DNA of 62,930 nt from Allobacillus salarius (lineage in GTDB: Bacteria > Bacillota > Bacilli > Bacillales > Alkalibacillaceae): assembly GCF_007559425.1 (NCBI RefSeq), contig NZ_VMHE01000013.1, positions 1 through 62,930 of the forward strand, in the 5' to 3' direction. The position numbers and the translations under genes were made by a program. The notes under the pieces are model-generated. The model was not told the DNA's origin. It saw only the letters and a program-made list of their open reading frames with translations, and did not search any database. Every line of letters begins with the position of its first letter. Position 1 is the stretch's first letter. Positions 18,067 through 27,124 of this stretch are shown here, piece after piece.

Positions 18067-19326
18067 TTAAGCCGTTTGTTGTTTTCGCGGATCAGGTACA
18101 AATAGGAGAATGACGAAACCGATAATAAATAAAATGATTAAGCTGAATACGCCGAAAGATGAATTGCCTGTCAGTTGAGACATTGCACCTACGAGGATGG
18201 GTCCTGAGACAGCGGCGAATCGTCCAAATACATTGTAGAATCCAAAAAAGGAATTCGACTTTTCTTTTGGTACCATTTGAGCAAAAAAAGACCGGCTTAG
18301 CGCCTGAATCCCGCCTTGAGCAGAAGCTACAAGCATCGCTAATATCCAAAAATCAACGACTGTATAAAGGAAAACCGCATAAACACAAACAATGATATAA
18401 ATGATGATGCCAACATATATCATTTGTTTTGCGCCGTATTTACGGGCGAGACGACCGAATAGCAAGGCAAAAGGAGCAGCAACGATCTGAACGGCGAGTA
18501 AGGCGATAATTAAATCCGTTGCACCTAAACCGACATCTGTTCCATATGCCGTTGACATTGATATAATCGTTCCGACGCCATCGATATAGAAGAAGTAAGC
18601 GATTAAGAAAAGCAAGATCCCTTTATGCTGTTTAATTTCCAGAAATGTTTTCTTCAGTTCTTTAAAGCTGTTAGCCACAATGCGTGGCTTGCGTTCAATC
18701 CAATGCTTTTGCTGAACATTTTTCAATAACGGGATGGTGAATAAGATCCACCAAATCGCGGTGATCAAAAATGCAATTTTACTTGCTGTACCAACGGAAA
18801 GTGGGATCACTCCCATTTGACTCAAAATGATGATCGAAATGGAAAGGATGAACGGAACGACACTGCCGATGTATCCGAGAGCAAAGCCTTTGGCAGATAG
18901 ATCGTCCATATGCTCGCGTTCCGTGACGTCCACCAAATACGCATCATAAAATAAATTTGCTCCACGTGCACCGATTGCTGAGAGCGTATAAATAAACAAA
19001 AGAAGTAACCATTGGTCATTTGGTACAAGCACGAGTCCGATTGTTGATAGTGAACCGAGTAAAAAGAAGAAAGAGAAGAACTTTCGTCTCATGTTTTTAA
19101 AATCCGCAAAAGAACCGAGAATAGGTCCTAGCATCGCTAGAATAAAGGTCGCAATCGATATCGTATAGCCTAAATAGGCCGTTGAGTTAGCGGTACTTAT
19201 GCCTGCTTCGGTTGCAACTGATTTATAATAGATCGGAAAAATAGCCGTTGTAATGACGACAAAGTAGGCTGAATTCGCTATGTCATATTTCATCCAGCTT
19301 TTTTCTGCTTTCGTGTACTTCCTCAA
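18067..19326 (-). CDS. MFS transporter, UMF1/Atg22-like family
   Basis: The 419-residue product has about 12 transmembrane helices. The N-terminal WMKYDIANSAYFVVITTAIF and the loop GSFADFKNMRRKFF are typical of the UMF1 branch of the major facilitator superfamily (PF11700-like). Substrates of this branch in bacteria are unknown. The start is TTG, seven bases after aaggggga; no in-frame ATG with a ribosome site is nearby. It is transcribed alone. Confidence 0.85.
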   Translation of the reverse strand: MRKYTKAEKSWMKYDIANSAYFVVITTAIFPIYYKSVATEAGISTANSTAYLGYTISIATFILAMLGPILGSFADFKNMRRKFFSFFFLLGSLSTIGLVLVPNDQWLLLLFIYTLSAIGARGANLFYDAYLVDVTEREHMDDLSAKGFALGYIGSVVPFILSISIIILSQMGVIPLSVGTASKIAFLITAIWWILFTIPLLKNVQQKHWIERKPRIVANSFKELKKTFLEIKQHKGILLFLIAYFFYIDGVGTIISMSTAYGTDVGLGATDLIIALLAVQIVAAPFALLFGRLARKYGAKQMIYVGIIIYIIVCVYAVFLYTVVDFWILAMLVASAQGGIQALSRSFFAQMVPKEKSNSFFGFYNVFGRFAAVSGPILVGAMSQLTGNSSFGVFSLIILFIIGFVILLFVPDPRKQQTA

Positions 19327-19485
19327 TCTGCATTCCCCCTTGATTAACTTGTTATTTCTAATGTATCTTAATTTCTAAAAAATAGAAACAATATTCAGAA
19401 GATACGAGCTAACTTGTTGCTTCCTTTGTGTAACATCGGTCATACTGAAATTAGTCAGACTAGTTATAGAAAGAGGTTGAGTGTG

Positions 19486-20058
19486 ATGAAAACGGAAAAA
19501 CAGTATTTTGAAGAAGGACAAACAATACAAACATATATGGAAGATATGAGTAAATTAAAAGACGAAAGTTTTCAAGTGTATAATCAATTTCAACTTCCAG
19601 ATGATGGTTTCAGTGAGCAACTAAAGGCGTTTCCTGTAAAGTTTTTAATTATTACGGAAGACTGGTGCGGTGATGCGATGATGATTAATCCGGTCATTCG
19701 TAAGTTGGCTGAAGCGGCAGGAAAAGAAACGCGTGTCGTTTTGCGCGATGAAGATACAGATCTTATTGACCGTCACTTAACCAATGGATCACGCTCGATT
19801 CCGATCGTTCTCATATTAAATGAACAAGGAGATTTACTTGGTGAATGGGGTCCGAGAGCACCAGAAGTTCAACAAATTGTAGATGACTATCGAGAACAAT
19901 TACCTTCAAAAGAGGATCCTGATTTTAAAGAAAAACAAAAGGCAATGATTCAGAAATTGACACGAAGATACACAGAAGAGCCAGAGCTTTGGCATTATGT
20001 GTATGAAAATTTTAAAGGTACTTTATTGGTTTTGGATGCCAAAGGAGAAATTGAATAA
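19486..20058 (+). CDS. Thioredoxin-fold protein with a single-Cys WCGD motif
   Basis: The 190-residue product belongs to the thioredoxin-like group with EDWCGDAM at the position of the usual WCxxC (about 67-74) and a cis-Pro segment SRSIPIVLIL. Only one of the two redox cysteines remains, so a thiol-disulphide exchange cycle is doubtful. Homologues are annotated as thioredoxin family proteins without a defined role. The ATG at 19486 is chosen for the aaagagg site. Terminator follows. Confidence 0.78.
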   Translation: MKTEKQYFEEGQTIQTYMEDMSKLKDESFQVYNQFQLPDDGFSEQLKAFPVKFLIITEDWCGDAMMINPVIRKLAEAAGKETRVVLRDEDTDLIDRHLTNGSRSIPIVLILNEQGDLLGEWGPRAPEVQQIVDDYREQLPSKEDPDFKEKQKAMIQKLTRRYTEEPELWHYVYENFKGTLLVLDAKGEIE

Positions 20059-20068
20059 TAGTACTAGA

Positions 20069-20100
20069 AGCTATCGTCAGAGAACGATAGCTCTATTTTC
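20069..20100 (+). terminator. Terminator after the thioredoxin-like gene
   Basis: The stem agctatcgt/acgatagct with a 6-base loop is followed by ctattttc. Confidence 0.85.
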
Positions 20101-20190
20101 ATTCACTCACTTTTCTTTAAAGAAAGTAGGATATTTTTAAGTATATATCGAAAGATAAATAAAGAGATGCACAAAGAGAGAGGTGGCACA

Positions 20191-20892
20191 ATGCCGGATA
20201 ATTCCGATCGATACTTAGCAGCTTTTAATCGAATTGAAAAAGCATTGCGAACGCAGGTAGGGAGTGATGAATATCAAACGTTTAGCTTCATGGTGAGGGA
20301 GGCATCGAAGAAGAATGCTGTCGTAAAACGGTATGATAATGACTTGCGTGAGTTTGCCGACTTGCGAAATGCGATAGTACATAATTCAACAAACCCCGCA
20401 TTTACCATTGCCGAACCACACGATTCGACTGTTGAAAAGATTAAAATGATAGAAGAAGAAATTATTCATCCGAAAAAAGTGTTTCCGACTTTCCAAAAGG
20501 AAGTCATTATTTTTCAAGCGAAGGATTCATTGGCGAAAATTTTAAAAATTATTCGTGAGCACGCAATAACGCAATTTCCTGTCTATGAAGATGGAAAGTT
20601 TCTCGGTCTGCTTTCCGAAAGCGGAATTACCAACTGGTTATCAAAAAATGTGAAGGAAGATATCATCTCGCTCGTCGAAACTGAGTTGCACCAGGTTGTT
20701 TCGCATGAAGAAGAGCAACAAAATTACCAGTTCGTCGATCGAGACATGTCCATATACGATGCGAAGGAAATTTTTAAAGACAATTTAGATCAAGGAGTAA
20801 GGATTGATGCGTTAATGATAACTGAAAATGGTAAAGAAGATGAAGGTTTTTTAGGTATTATGACAAGATGGGATTTCTTGCGTATAAAATAA
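20191..20892 (+). CDS. CBS-domain protein with N-terminal helical domain
   Basis: The 233-residue product has an alpha-helical first part (1-95) containing LREFADLRNAIVHNS, similar to HEPN/DUF-type helical modules, and a CBS pair in the second part (QAKDSLAKILKIIREHAITQFPVYEDGKFLGLLSE and, more degenerate, RDMSIYDAKEIFKD). CBS pairs usually bind adenine nucleotides. Function is unknown. The ATG at 20191 follows agaggtgg. The zinc-ribbon gene follows within 25 bases and is probably co-transcribed. Confidence 0.75.
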   Translation: MPDNSDRYLAAFNRIEKALRTQVGSDEYQTFSFMVREASKKNAVVKRYDNDLREFADLRNAIVHNSTNPAFTIAEPHDSTVEKIKMIEEEIIHPKKVFPTFQKEVIIFQAKDSLAKILKIIREHAITQFPVYEDGKFLGLLSESGITNWLSKNVKEDIISLVETELHQVVSHEEEQQNYQFVDRDMSIYDAKEIFKDNLDQGVRIDALMITENGKEDEGFLGIMTRWDFLRIK

Positions 20893-20915
20893 GCAATAAG
20901 GGAGGGGATGTTTGC

Positions 20916-21122
20916 ATGAAATCAGAAGGGTGTATTAAGTGCGGAAGTAAAGAGGCAGCTACAAAAGAAATCGCAACAAGCGGTTCGGGCCTGTCGAAGG
21001 TATTTGATGTCCAGCACAATAAATTTCTAGTCGTTTACTGCAAAAACTGCGGCTACTCTGAGTTATACAATAAAAAAACCTCTACTGCCGGAAATGTCAT
21101 TGATTTATTTTTCGGTGGATAA
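20916..21122 (+). CDS. Zinc-ribbon protein (DUF2082 type)
   Basis: The 68-residue product has two CxxC knuckles, CIKCGS (6-11) and CKNCGY (about 45-50), and the typical ending NVIDLFFGG. These fit the DUF2082 small zinc-ribbon family, suspected nucleic-acid binders. The ATG at 20916 has ggagggg eight bases ahead. Confidence 0.8.
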   Translation: MKSEGCIKCGSKEAATKEIATSGSGLSKVFDVQHNKFLVVYCKNCGYSELYNKKTSTAGNVIDLFFGG

Positions 21123-21213
21123 GATATAGATTAAAAAGTTGTTTCATCGGGAACATGTATAGTGTGCATTTCAAATTTCTATTCACTGAACAAAACATGA
21201 ATGGAGGCTAAAC

Positions 21214-21396
21214 ATGTCTGAAAAGAAATATAACCGCAAAGACAGCGAGAAAATTGCTGAGAACAACTATGACCCATCCTACGACCAAGCGAATGACTCA
21301 CAATTTAAAGAAGGTCTAGCCGAAATACATGAGCAAATTACCGATGATTATCAACAAGGAACGATCGACCAGAAAAAAGATAAAAATAATAAATAA
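21214..21396 (+). CDS. Small hydrophilic protein (DUF4025/YozQ-like)
   Basis: The 60-residue acidic, charged product lacks membrane segments. The middle part (EGLAEIHEQITDDYQQGTID) resembles the small Bacillus YozQ-type proteins of unknown function. A good ribosome site (tggaggct) precedes the ATG, and a terminator follows the stop. Confidence 0.7.
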   Translation: MSEKKYNRKDSEKIAENNYDPSYDQANDSQFKEGLAEIHEQITDDYQQGTIDQKKDKNNK

Positions 21397-21400
21397 GAAT

Positions 21401-21442
21401 AAGCAGGCATGTTCATTTTGAAATGAATATGCCTGCTTTTTT
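21401..21442. terminator. Bidirectional terminator
   Basis: The stem aagcaggcatgttcatt/aatgaatatgcctgctt (one mismatch) with T-run on the plus strand and A-rich left flank serves the DUF4025 gene, and probably the convergent fetB gene. Confidence 0.88.
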
Positions 21443-21451
21443 AAGCTCACT

Positions 21452-22219
21452 TTAATTATCCGTCTTGATTCGATCTTCTAGCAATTGCATTCGTTCGTTA
21501 AATAATGTTGGGTAAGAAAGGAAGCCAAGGATTGCACTAGTGATGACAGCATTCGTCAATAGGATAAATAAGACCAGTAATTGAAATAGAACTGCTTGAA
21601 CAGGGTCAGCCCCAGCAATGATTTGTCCGCTCATCATCCCGGGCAATTGAACGAGTCCAATTGTTTTTTGGCTTTCAATGGTTGGAATGATACTTGCTTG
21701 GATAGACGTTTTTAATTGTCGTTGGACAGCTTGTTTAGGTGTTCCGCCGAGCGATAAAATCAGCTCTGTTTCTTTTCGCTTATCATCCATTTCAGCTGTA
21801 AATCGATTGAGGAATAAGATACTGAGTACCATCGAGTTTCCGATGACCATCCCGCTGATTGGAATGACATACTGTGCCGTGGCTGGAGTAATGCCCATGC
21901 CAATTAATACCCCTTGCGTCAAAATTTCAATAAATATAAAGGTCCCAACTAATTTCCAAGTAATTCCTTGAATGCTTGTTCCTTTTCTTCTTGCGTTATG
22001 GGTGGCTGCAATAATCATTAAGCCAACCATTAGCCATATATAAATAGAGCTATCCGAGTCGAAAACAAATTGCAAAATATATCCGACCGCAAGCAACTGT
22101 ATAATGGAGCGGATGGTTGCAATGAGCGTATCCTTTTCCAACCCTAAGTTTAATGTTTTAGATATGATCAATGGAATGATAACAAATATGAGTGCAAAAG
22201 ATAGCGTTAAAAAGCTCAT
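21452..22219 (-). CDS. fetB: ABC transporter permease FetB (UPF0014)
   Basis: The 255-residue product has about seven transmembrane helices and the conserved segment RKETELILSLGGTPKQA, followed by GLVQLPGMMSGQIIAGADP, typical of the UPF0014/FetB permeases. E. coli FetAB exports iron; related YbbM-type proteins are widespread in Bacillaceae. It overlaps fetA by 4 bases, so translation is coupled. Confidence 0.88.
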   Translation of the reverse strand: MSFLTLSFALIFVIIPLIISKTLNLGLEKDTLIATIRSIIQLLAVGYILQFVFDSDSSIYIWLMVGLMIIAATHNARRKGTSIQGITWKLVGTFIFIEILTQGVLIGMGITPATAQYVIPISGMVIGNSMVLSILFLNRFTAEMDDKRKETELILSLGGTPKQAVQRQLKTSIQASIIPTIESQKTIGLVQLPGMMSGQIIAGADPVQAVLFQLLVLFILLTNAVITSAILGFLSYPTLFNERMQLLEDRIKTDN

Positions 22220-22941
22220 TCAAATTCGCTCCTTACAAATTCTTTGACCCTTTCATTGCTTGGGTCATTTAAAAATTCACTTTTTCCCGTTTCGATGACT
22301 TCACCGTCCATCATGACCCAGCTAAAATCGCCGATGTTCAACGCTTGGCGTAAGTTGTGGGTAATCCAAATGATTGTTGTCTCATATTCCTTGTTAATCC
22401 GTGTGATCAACGTTTCAATTTCTTGTTGCGACACCGTATCAAGAGAAGAAGTAATTTCATCAAGCAAAAGAATACTCGGGCGGTTTACGAGTGAACGCGC
22501 GATCGATACACGTTGCTTTTGCCCACCGGATAAGTTATTGCTGTTTTTGTCCAAGAGGGTGGCCGGTAATCCTACCATATCCAACAATTCGTTGGCTTCT
22601 TTTTCAGACAAAGTTTTACCTTGTAGATTTTTTGGAATCGCCAAGTTTTCTCTAACTGTACCTCTCAGCATTGTGACACCTTGCATGACCATTCCGACTT
22701 TTTGTCTAAGTTCGACTGGGTTATATTCATCAACTGGTTGATCATGAACGTAAATTCGCCCTTTCGTCGGTGAAATCAGTCCATTGCATAAACGAATTAA
22801 CGTTGTTTTACCAGCCCCAGAAGGCCCGACAAGTGTCGTTATTTTTCCTTGTGGAAATCCGTGGTTAATATCTTTTAATATGTACGAGTCATCAATAACA
22901 AAATCGACTTGGTCAAATCGAATGGCTTGATTGGAATCCAT
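22216..22941 (-). CDS. fetA: ABC transporter ATP-binding protein FetA
   Basis: The 241-residue ATPase has Walker A GPSGAGKTT, signature LSGGQKQR, Walker B LLLDEITSSLD and the His switch WITHN. It pairs with the downstream FetB permease. The proposed role is metal (iron) export, based on the E. coli pair only. Ribosome site aaaggaagt precedes the ATG. Confidence 0.88.
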   Translation of the reverse strand: MDSNQAIRFDQVDFVIDDSYILKDINHGFPQGKITTLVGPSGAGKTTLIRLCNGLISPTKGRIYVHDQPVDEYNPVELRQKVGMVMQGVTMLRGTVRENLAIPKNLQGKTLSEKEANELLDMVGLPATLLDKNSNNLSGGQKQRVSIARSLVNRPSILLLDEITSSLDTVSQQEIETLITRINKEYETTIIWITHNLRQALNIGDFSWVMMDGEVIETGKSEFLNDPSNERVKEFVRSEFE

Positions 22942-23128
22942 TATTCAGCACTTCCTTTTTTAATCGTCTCTACTCATCATAAATGAGCGTTCCCTTTCTG
23001 CAAAGTGATTAAGCATACACTTAGAAGAAAGAAAAACGTATTAAAAGACATCCCATCTATTGTCATACATAGCATCTGTTCGGACTACGCAAAATATAAG
23101 TGATTATATGAGAAAGGTGTGAGGATGA

Positions 23129-23296
23129 ATGCAAATGAGGAATGTGGATTGGTTGCCAATCGTCGCTTCAATTGGAATCGGTGCAGCTGCCTACAGTATG
23201 ATGACAGGAAAGGGCGGTCAGCTTCAGCAAATTATTCCTGGTGTTTCCAATATGCTGGGACAAGGCCAGCTTGGAAATCGTTCTTCCCAAAAGTAA
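23129..23296 (+). CDS. Small hydrophobic protein, 55 residues
   Basis: A short frame reads MQMRNVDWLPIVASIGIGAA..., with one hydrophobic segment and a glycine/glutamine-rich tail ending GNRSSQK. It has a ribosome site (agaaagg and gagg) and ends just before a hairpin. It resembles small YrzQ/DUF3918-like Bacillus proteins, but I am not sure of the family. The second Met (23135) is an equally good start. Confidence 0.55.
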   Translation: MQMRNVDWLPIVASIGIGAAAYSMMTGKGGQLQQIIPGVSNMLGQGQLGNRSSQK

Positions 23297-23315
23297 CCTA
23301 ACTCAATAATAAAAT

Positions 23316-23359
23316 ACACCCATACGATAAAGGTATGAAACACAATTTCGTATGGGTGT
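23316..23359 (+). terminator. Long-loop hairpin after the 55-residue gene
   Basis: The 12-bp perfect stem acacccatacga/tcgtatgggtgt has a 20-base loop. The T-run is poor, so termination is probable but not certain. Confidence 0.6.
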
Positions 23360-23433
23360 TCATTCAATTTCGGCTATCAACTGCTGTGGATAATTATTGC
23401 GATTCGACGGCTTTGATAATTAGAACATTCGAA

Positions 23434-23727
23434 CTGTTGATAAATGTGTTCTGACTGTTGATAAATGTGTTCTGACTGTCGATAAATGCGTTCTAACTGT
23501 TGATAGGCGCTCTCTAACTGTTGATAAACGGTTTCTAACTGTCGATAAATGCGCTCTGATTGTTGATAAGCGGTTTCTAACTGTCGATAAATGCGCTCTG
23601 ATTGTTGATAAGCGGTTTCTAACTGTCGATAAATGCGCTCTGACTGTTGATAAAGGGTTTCTAACTGTCGATAACCGCGCTCTGACTGTTGATACAAGCA
23701 TCTCAACTGTTGATAACCTCGCTCTTA
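23434..23727 (-). repeat. 21-bp tandem array, 14 units (family B)
   Basis: Fourteen exact 21-bp steps run from 23434 to 23727 without an indel; the last ends 8 bases before the trpA stop codon. On the plus strand each unit reads close to ctgtYgataa followed by variable bases and tctRa. Three unit variants alternate. Two degenerate units may precede it (about 23381-23433). Because 21 is a multiple of 3, frames stay open on the minus strand and show heptapeptide patterns, but these have no ribosome site. A two-unit remnant of the same family occurs at 62654. Confidence 0.88.
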
Positions 23728-23735
23728 ACGAATAA

Positions 23736-24521
23736 TCATACATGCGTAATTTTCGCTGACTGGATTAATGTTCGAATTTCATCTTCATTATCGTTATGAA
23801 GTAGGTCGACGATTTTACTGCCAACAATGACACCATCACAATGTTCCGTTAGCTCGCGCACATGCTCTGGCGATGAAACGCCGAACCCAGCAAAAATAGG
23901 ATTATTCGTAAGCTTCCTCATGTTCGATAAATGATCACCTAACGACTCCCCGAAACCATTATGTGTCCCTGTAATGCCATTGACCGTTACGGCATACAAA
24001 AACCCTTCAGTTTGTTCACTGATCTTTGCCAATCGTTCTGGAGTACTCGTCAAACTAGCTAAGCGAATGAATGCAATCTCGTGTTCCTTTAATGCTTCTG
24101 CAACATGGTCGGTTTCTTCCAAAGGAATATCTGGAATAATGACTCCATCGACCCCACTGGCTTCACAGTCTTCAGCAAATTGCTTTGGGCCGTAAGCATA
24201 AATAGGGTTGATATAAGTCATTAGAACGACGGGAATTTCTCGGTCTTGTTTAAACCGTTTTAATTCATTCAATACTTTCCGTAACGTGACACCATTTTTC
24301 AAGGCGCGTTGTCCGGATTCTTGGATGGTTGGACCATCAGCGACAGGGTCTGAGAAAGGAATGCCTAATTCAATAACGGTTGCTCCAGCATCGGCCAATA
24401 ATTGAATTTGCGATTCCAATTGATCTAAACCGCCGTCACCAGCCATGATGTATGGAACAAAAGCTTTATCACCATTGCGTAAAACGTGCCCAATTGCTTC
24501 ATCGATTTTTAATTTACCCAT
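23736..24521 (-). CDS. trpA: Tryptophan synthase alpha chain
   Basis: TrpA cleaves indole-3-glycerol phosphate to indole, which is channelled to TrpB. The 261-residue TIM barrel shows the catalytic Glu in [19 protein letters not shown], the Asp in [14 protein letters not shown], and the phosphate loop FAGFGVSS. The ATG at 24521 follows aggagg by 8 bases; a GTG at 24530 overlaps that site. It overlaps the trpB end by 8 bases. Last gene of the operon. Confidence 0.96.
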   Translation of the reverse strand: MGKLKIDEAIGHVLRNGDKAFVPYIMAGDGGLDQLESQIQLLADAGATVIELGIPFSDPVADGPTIQESGQRALKNGVTLRKVLNELKRFKQDREIPVVLMTYINPIYAYGPKQFAEDCEASGVDGVIIPDIPLEETDHVAEALKEHEIAFIRLASLTSTPERLAKISEQTEGFLYAVTVNGITGTHNGFGESLGDHLSNMRKLTNNPIFAGFGVSSPEHVRELTEHCDGVIVGSKIVDLLHNDNEDEIRTLIQSAKITHV

Positions 24522-25719
24522 GTGTGACACCTCCTAAATGGTCGCGAACAGCTTCAACGTCTTTGTCGCCACGACCGGATAGACAGACAACAACCACTTG
24601 ATCGCTCGTCAGCTCCTTAGCTAATTTCATCGTATAAGCGATAGCGTGCGAACTCTCAAGCGCGGGAAGAATTCCTTCCGTTCTGGATAAAAGCTGTAAG
24701 GCTTCCAAAGCTTCTGCATCTGTAATCGAATCATAGGCTACTCGGTTCGACGCATGTAAATAACTATGCTCCGGTCCGATTCCTGGATAGTCCAAACCTG
24801 CGGAAATCGAATGTGCTTCTTGGATTTGTCCGTCTTGATCTTGGAGTAAATAAGTCAATGTTCCGTGTAAAATGCCAGCAGATCCGCCGGTTAATGTCGC
24901 TGCATGCTTTCCGGTTTCGATACCTGATCCGCCTGCTTCAACCCCGTATAACTGAACGTCTTCTTCCTCGACAAAGGGTGCGAATATGCCCATTGCATTA
25001 CTGCCACCACCGACGCAAGCAACAACAGCATCCGGCAGTCTTCCTTCCTGTGTCACGATTTGTTCTTTCGTTTCATCACCGATTACGCGTTGAAAATCCC
25101 GGACAATTTGTGGAAAGGGATGCGGCCCCACGACAGAGCCAATAATATAATGGGTGTCGGTTACGTTGCTCACCCAATAACGCAGTGCTTCATTGACTGC
25201 ATCTTTCAACGTCCCACTTCCTTGGTCGACACTTTTGACGGTCGCGCCTAATAATTCCATCCGGAAAACATTTAGCTTTTGTCGTTCAATATCTTCTTTT
25301 CCCATGAAAATGACACAATCTAAATCGAGTAAAGCACAGACGGTAGCCGTCGCTACGCCGTGTTGCCCGGCTCCTGTTTCAGCAACAACCTTTCGTTTGC
25401 CCATTCGTTTAGTCAATAACGCTTGCCCAAGCGCATTGTTGATTTTATGTGCACCCGTATGATTTAGGTCTTCACGCTTTAAATAAATCTTCGGCCCGCC
25501 AAACGATTCAGAGAGTCTTTCGGCATAATATAAAGGTGTTTCTCTACCAACGTATTGGCGTAAATAATGATCTAACTCCTGTTGAAAAGCTGGGTCTTGC
25601 TTTGCTTGAAGGTAAGCTTCTTCTAATTCGAGAACTGCTGGCATCAATGTCTCTGGAACAAATCTTCCACCAAATTCACCATAATATCCTTGAGTGTTCG
25701 GTTGTGCAGTCGTTGTCAT
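24514..25719 (-). CDS. trpB: Tryptophan synthase beta chain
   Basis: TrpB condenses indole with serine, using PLP. The 401-residue product has the PLP lysine in [13 protein letters not shown], the glutamate region [15 protein letters not shown], and the phosphate-binding GGGSNAMG. The start overlaps the trpF stop by 4 bases (ATGA). Confidence 0.97.
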   Translation of the reverse strand: MTTTAQPNTQGYYGEFGGRFVPETLMPAVLELEEAYLQAKQDPAFQQELDHYLRQYVGRETPLYYAERLSESFGGPKIYLKREDLNHTGAHKINNALGQALLTKRMGKRKVVAETGAGQHGVATATVCALLDLDCVIFMGKEDIERQKLNVFRMELLGATVKSVDQGSGTLKDAVNEALRYWVSNVTDTHYIIGSVVGPHPFPQIVRDFQRVIGDETKEQIVTQEGRLPDAVVACVGGGSNAMGIFAPFVEEEDVQLYGVEAGGSGIETGKHAATLTGGSAGILHGTLTYLLQDQDGQIQEAHSISAGLDYPGIGPEHSYLHASNRVAYDSITDAEALEALQLLSRTEGILPALESSHAIAYTMKLAKELTSDQVVVVCLSGRGDKDVEAVRDHLGGVTHG

Positions 25720-26339
25720 ATTTTCATCTCCTTATTCATCGTTTTGGCTTGCATAACAAATGCTTGGATTTTCGAAACATCTTTTCTGCCATCTGTTTCT
25801 ACACCGCTTGACACGTCAACCCCAAATGGTTTCGCCGTTTTGATTGCTTCCTGTACATTGCCTGGGTGCAGTCCGCCAGCTAAAATAATCTGGCTATGAC
25901 GCGAAGTTCTTTGATTCAATATTTGCCAATCGAACGATTGACCCGAACCCCCACGATATTTTCCTCCAGGATGGTCCACTAACGAATAAGCAACGTTATA
26001 CATAGAAAGTCGTTCTAGATCATGTGGTTCCCGTATTGAAGAAGCTTTGATGACCGGATAATCGATCTGTTCACATTCCGTCGGCGTTTCATCCCCATGT
26101 AATTGGATGATATCTAGACCGGCGTAAGCGGCAATTCGGTTAATTTCATCAGGTGATTCATTAACAAAAACACCTACTTTTTTGATCGTTCCCGGTAAGG
26201 CAGGGGTGATTTCTTTGACGACCTCTGGCTCCACCTGTCGTGAGCTTTCCGCAAAAACAAATCCAATAAAATCAGCGCCAGAAGCAGCTACGGCTAATGC
26301 AGTCTCTTTATCCTGGACACCACAAATTTTAACGTTCAT
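25716..26339 (-). CDS. trpF: Phosphoribosylanthranilate isomerase
   Basis: TrpF performs the Amadori rearrangement of PRA to CdRP. The 207-residue barrel starts [10 protein letters not shown], with the catalytic Cys, and has [14 protein letters not shown] at the end. It overlaps trpC by 11 bases. Ribosome site gaggtg precedes the ATG. Confidence 0.96.
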   Translation of the reverse strand: MNVKICGVQDKETALAVAASGADFIGFVFAESSRQVEPEVVKEITPALPGTIKKVGVFVNESPDEINRIAAYAGLDIIQLHGDETPTECEQIDYPVIKASSIREPHDLERLSMYNVAYSLVDHPGGKYRGGSGQSFDWQILNQRTSRHSQIILAGGLHPGNVQEAIKTAKPFGVDVSSGVETDGRKDVSKIQAFVMQAKTMNKEMKI

Positions 26340-27123
26340 GCAAGCTCACCTCGTGTAAAGGAATACGTAGTTCGTCAAATGTTTGTTTTAAATCACTGGA
26401 TTGCATCATCGTTTCGCCGACAAGAATTCCTCGTGTACCAGCCCTTTGAACACGCTCGACGTCTGCCGTTGTTTTCATGCCACTTTCACTGATTAGTAGT
26501 GTTGCGGGATTTTGAATCCGTTCAGCTAGTCGTTCTGTTGTCGCCAGGTCAACGTTGAACGTTTTTAAATCACGATTATTGATGCCGACGAGGTTCGCGT
26601 TTAAATCATTCGCAATGGTGGCTTCTTCTTCGGTATGGATTTCGAGCAAGACATCCAAGCCTAACTCGGTTGCATAGCGGTAAAGTTGCTCTAAGCGGGC
26701 TGGCTTCATGGCTGCAGCGATTAATAAGATGACATCGGCGCCATAGTCGAGTGCACGGTCGATTTGTATTTCATCTAATATAAAGTCTTTGTTTAGAACA
26801 GGGATGTCGACACCCTGTCTGACACGTTGTAAATCACCCATACTCCCTTGGAAAAAAGGTTGGTCTGTTAAAACAGAAATAGCATTCGCGCCAAACTGTT
26901 CGTACATTTTCGTATGGATGCCAGGGTCCGCATCAATATTAATCGAACCTTTTGAAGGAGAAGCACGTTTGAATTCTGCAATAATATTCATTCGCTCGGA
27001 TTGCTGGAATGCTCGATATAAAGAAACGGGAGACTTTTTTCGATTTGTATGCCTTTGATAAGACCGTTTTAATTCAGTAATTTCCTGTTGTTTTTTCGCT
27101 AAAATTTTATCCAGAATGGTCAT
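26329..27123 (-). CDS. trpC: Indole-3-glycerol phosphate synthase
   Basis: TrpC closes the indole ring from CdRP. The 264-residue barrel contains AEFKRASPSKGSI, LNKDFI and ISESGM, all active-site segments. The ATG at 27123 is chosen because gcgaggtg lies 6 bases ahead; a GTG at 27132 lies inside that site. It starts one base after the trpD stop. Confidence 0.95.
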   Translation of the reverse strand: MTILDKILAKKQQEITELKRSYQRHTNRKKSPVSLYRAFQQSERMNIIAEFKRASPSKGSINIDADPGIHTKMYEQFGANAISVLTDQPFFQGSMGDLQRVRQGVDIPVLNKDFILDEIQIDRALDYGADVILLIAAAMKPARLEQLYRYATELGLDVLLEIHTEEEATIANDLNANLVGINNRDLKTFNVDLATTERLAERIQNPATLLISESGMKTTADVERVQRAGTRGILVGETMMQSSDLKQTFDELRIPLHEVSLHER

Positions 27124-27124
27124 G

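Noticed and set aside
23434..23727. Minus-strand open frames with heptapeptide repeats (LSTVRxR and QQSERIY patterns), one starting with ATG overlapping the trpA stop
   Set aside because: A 21-bp repeat keeps frames open automatically, and two frames of the same strand are open at once. There is no ribosome site, and the repeat-bearing frames do not match any protein type I know. DNA-level repetition explains it.
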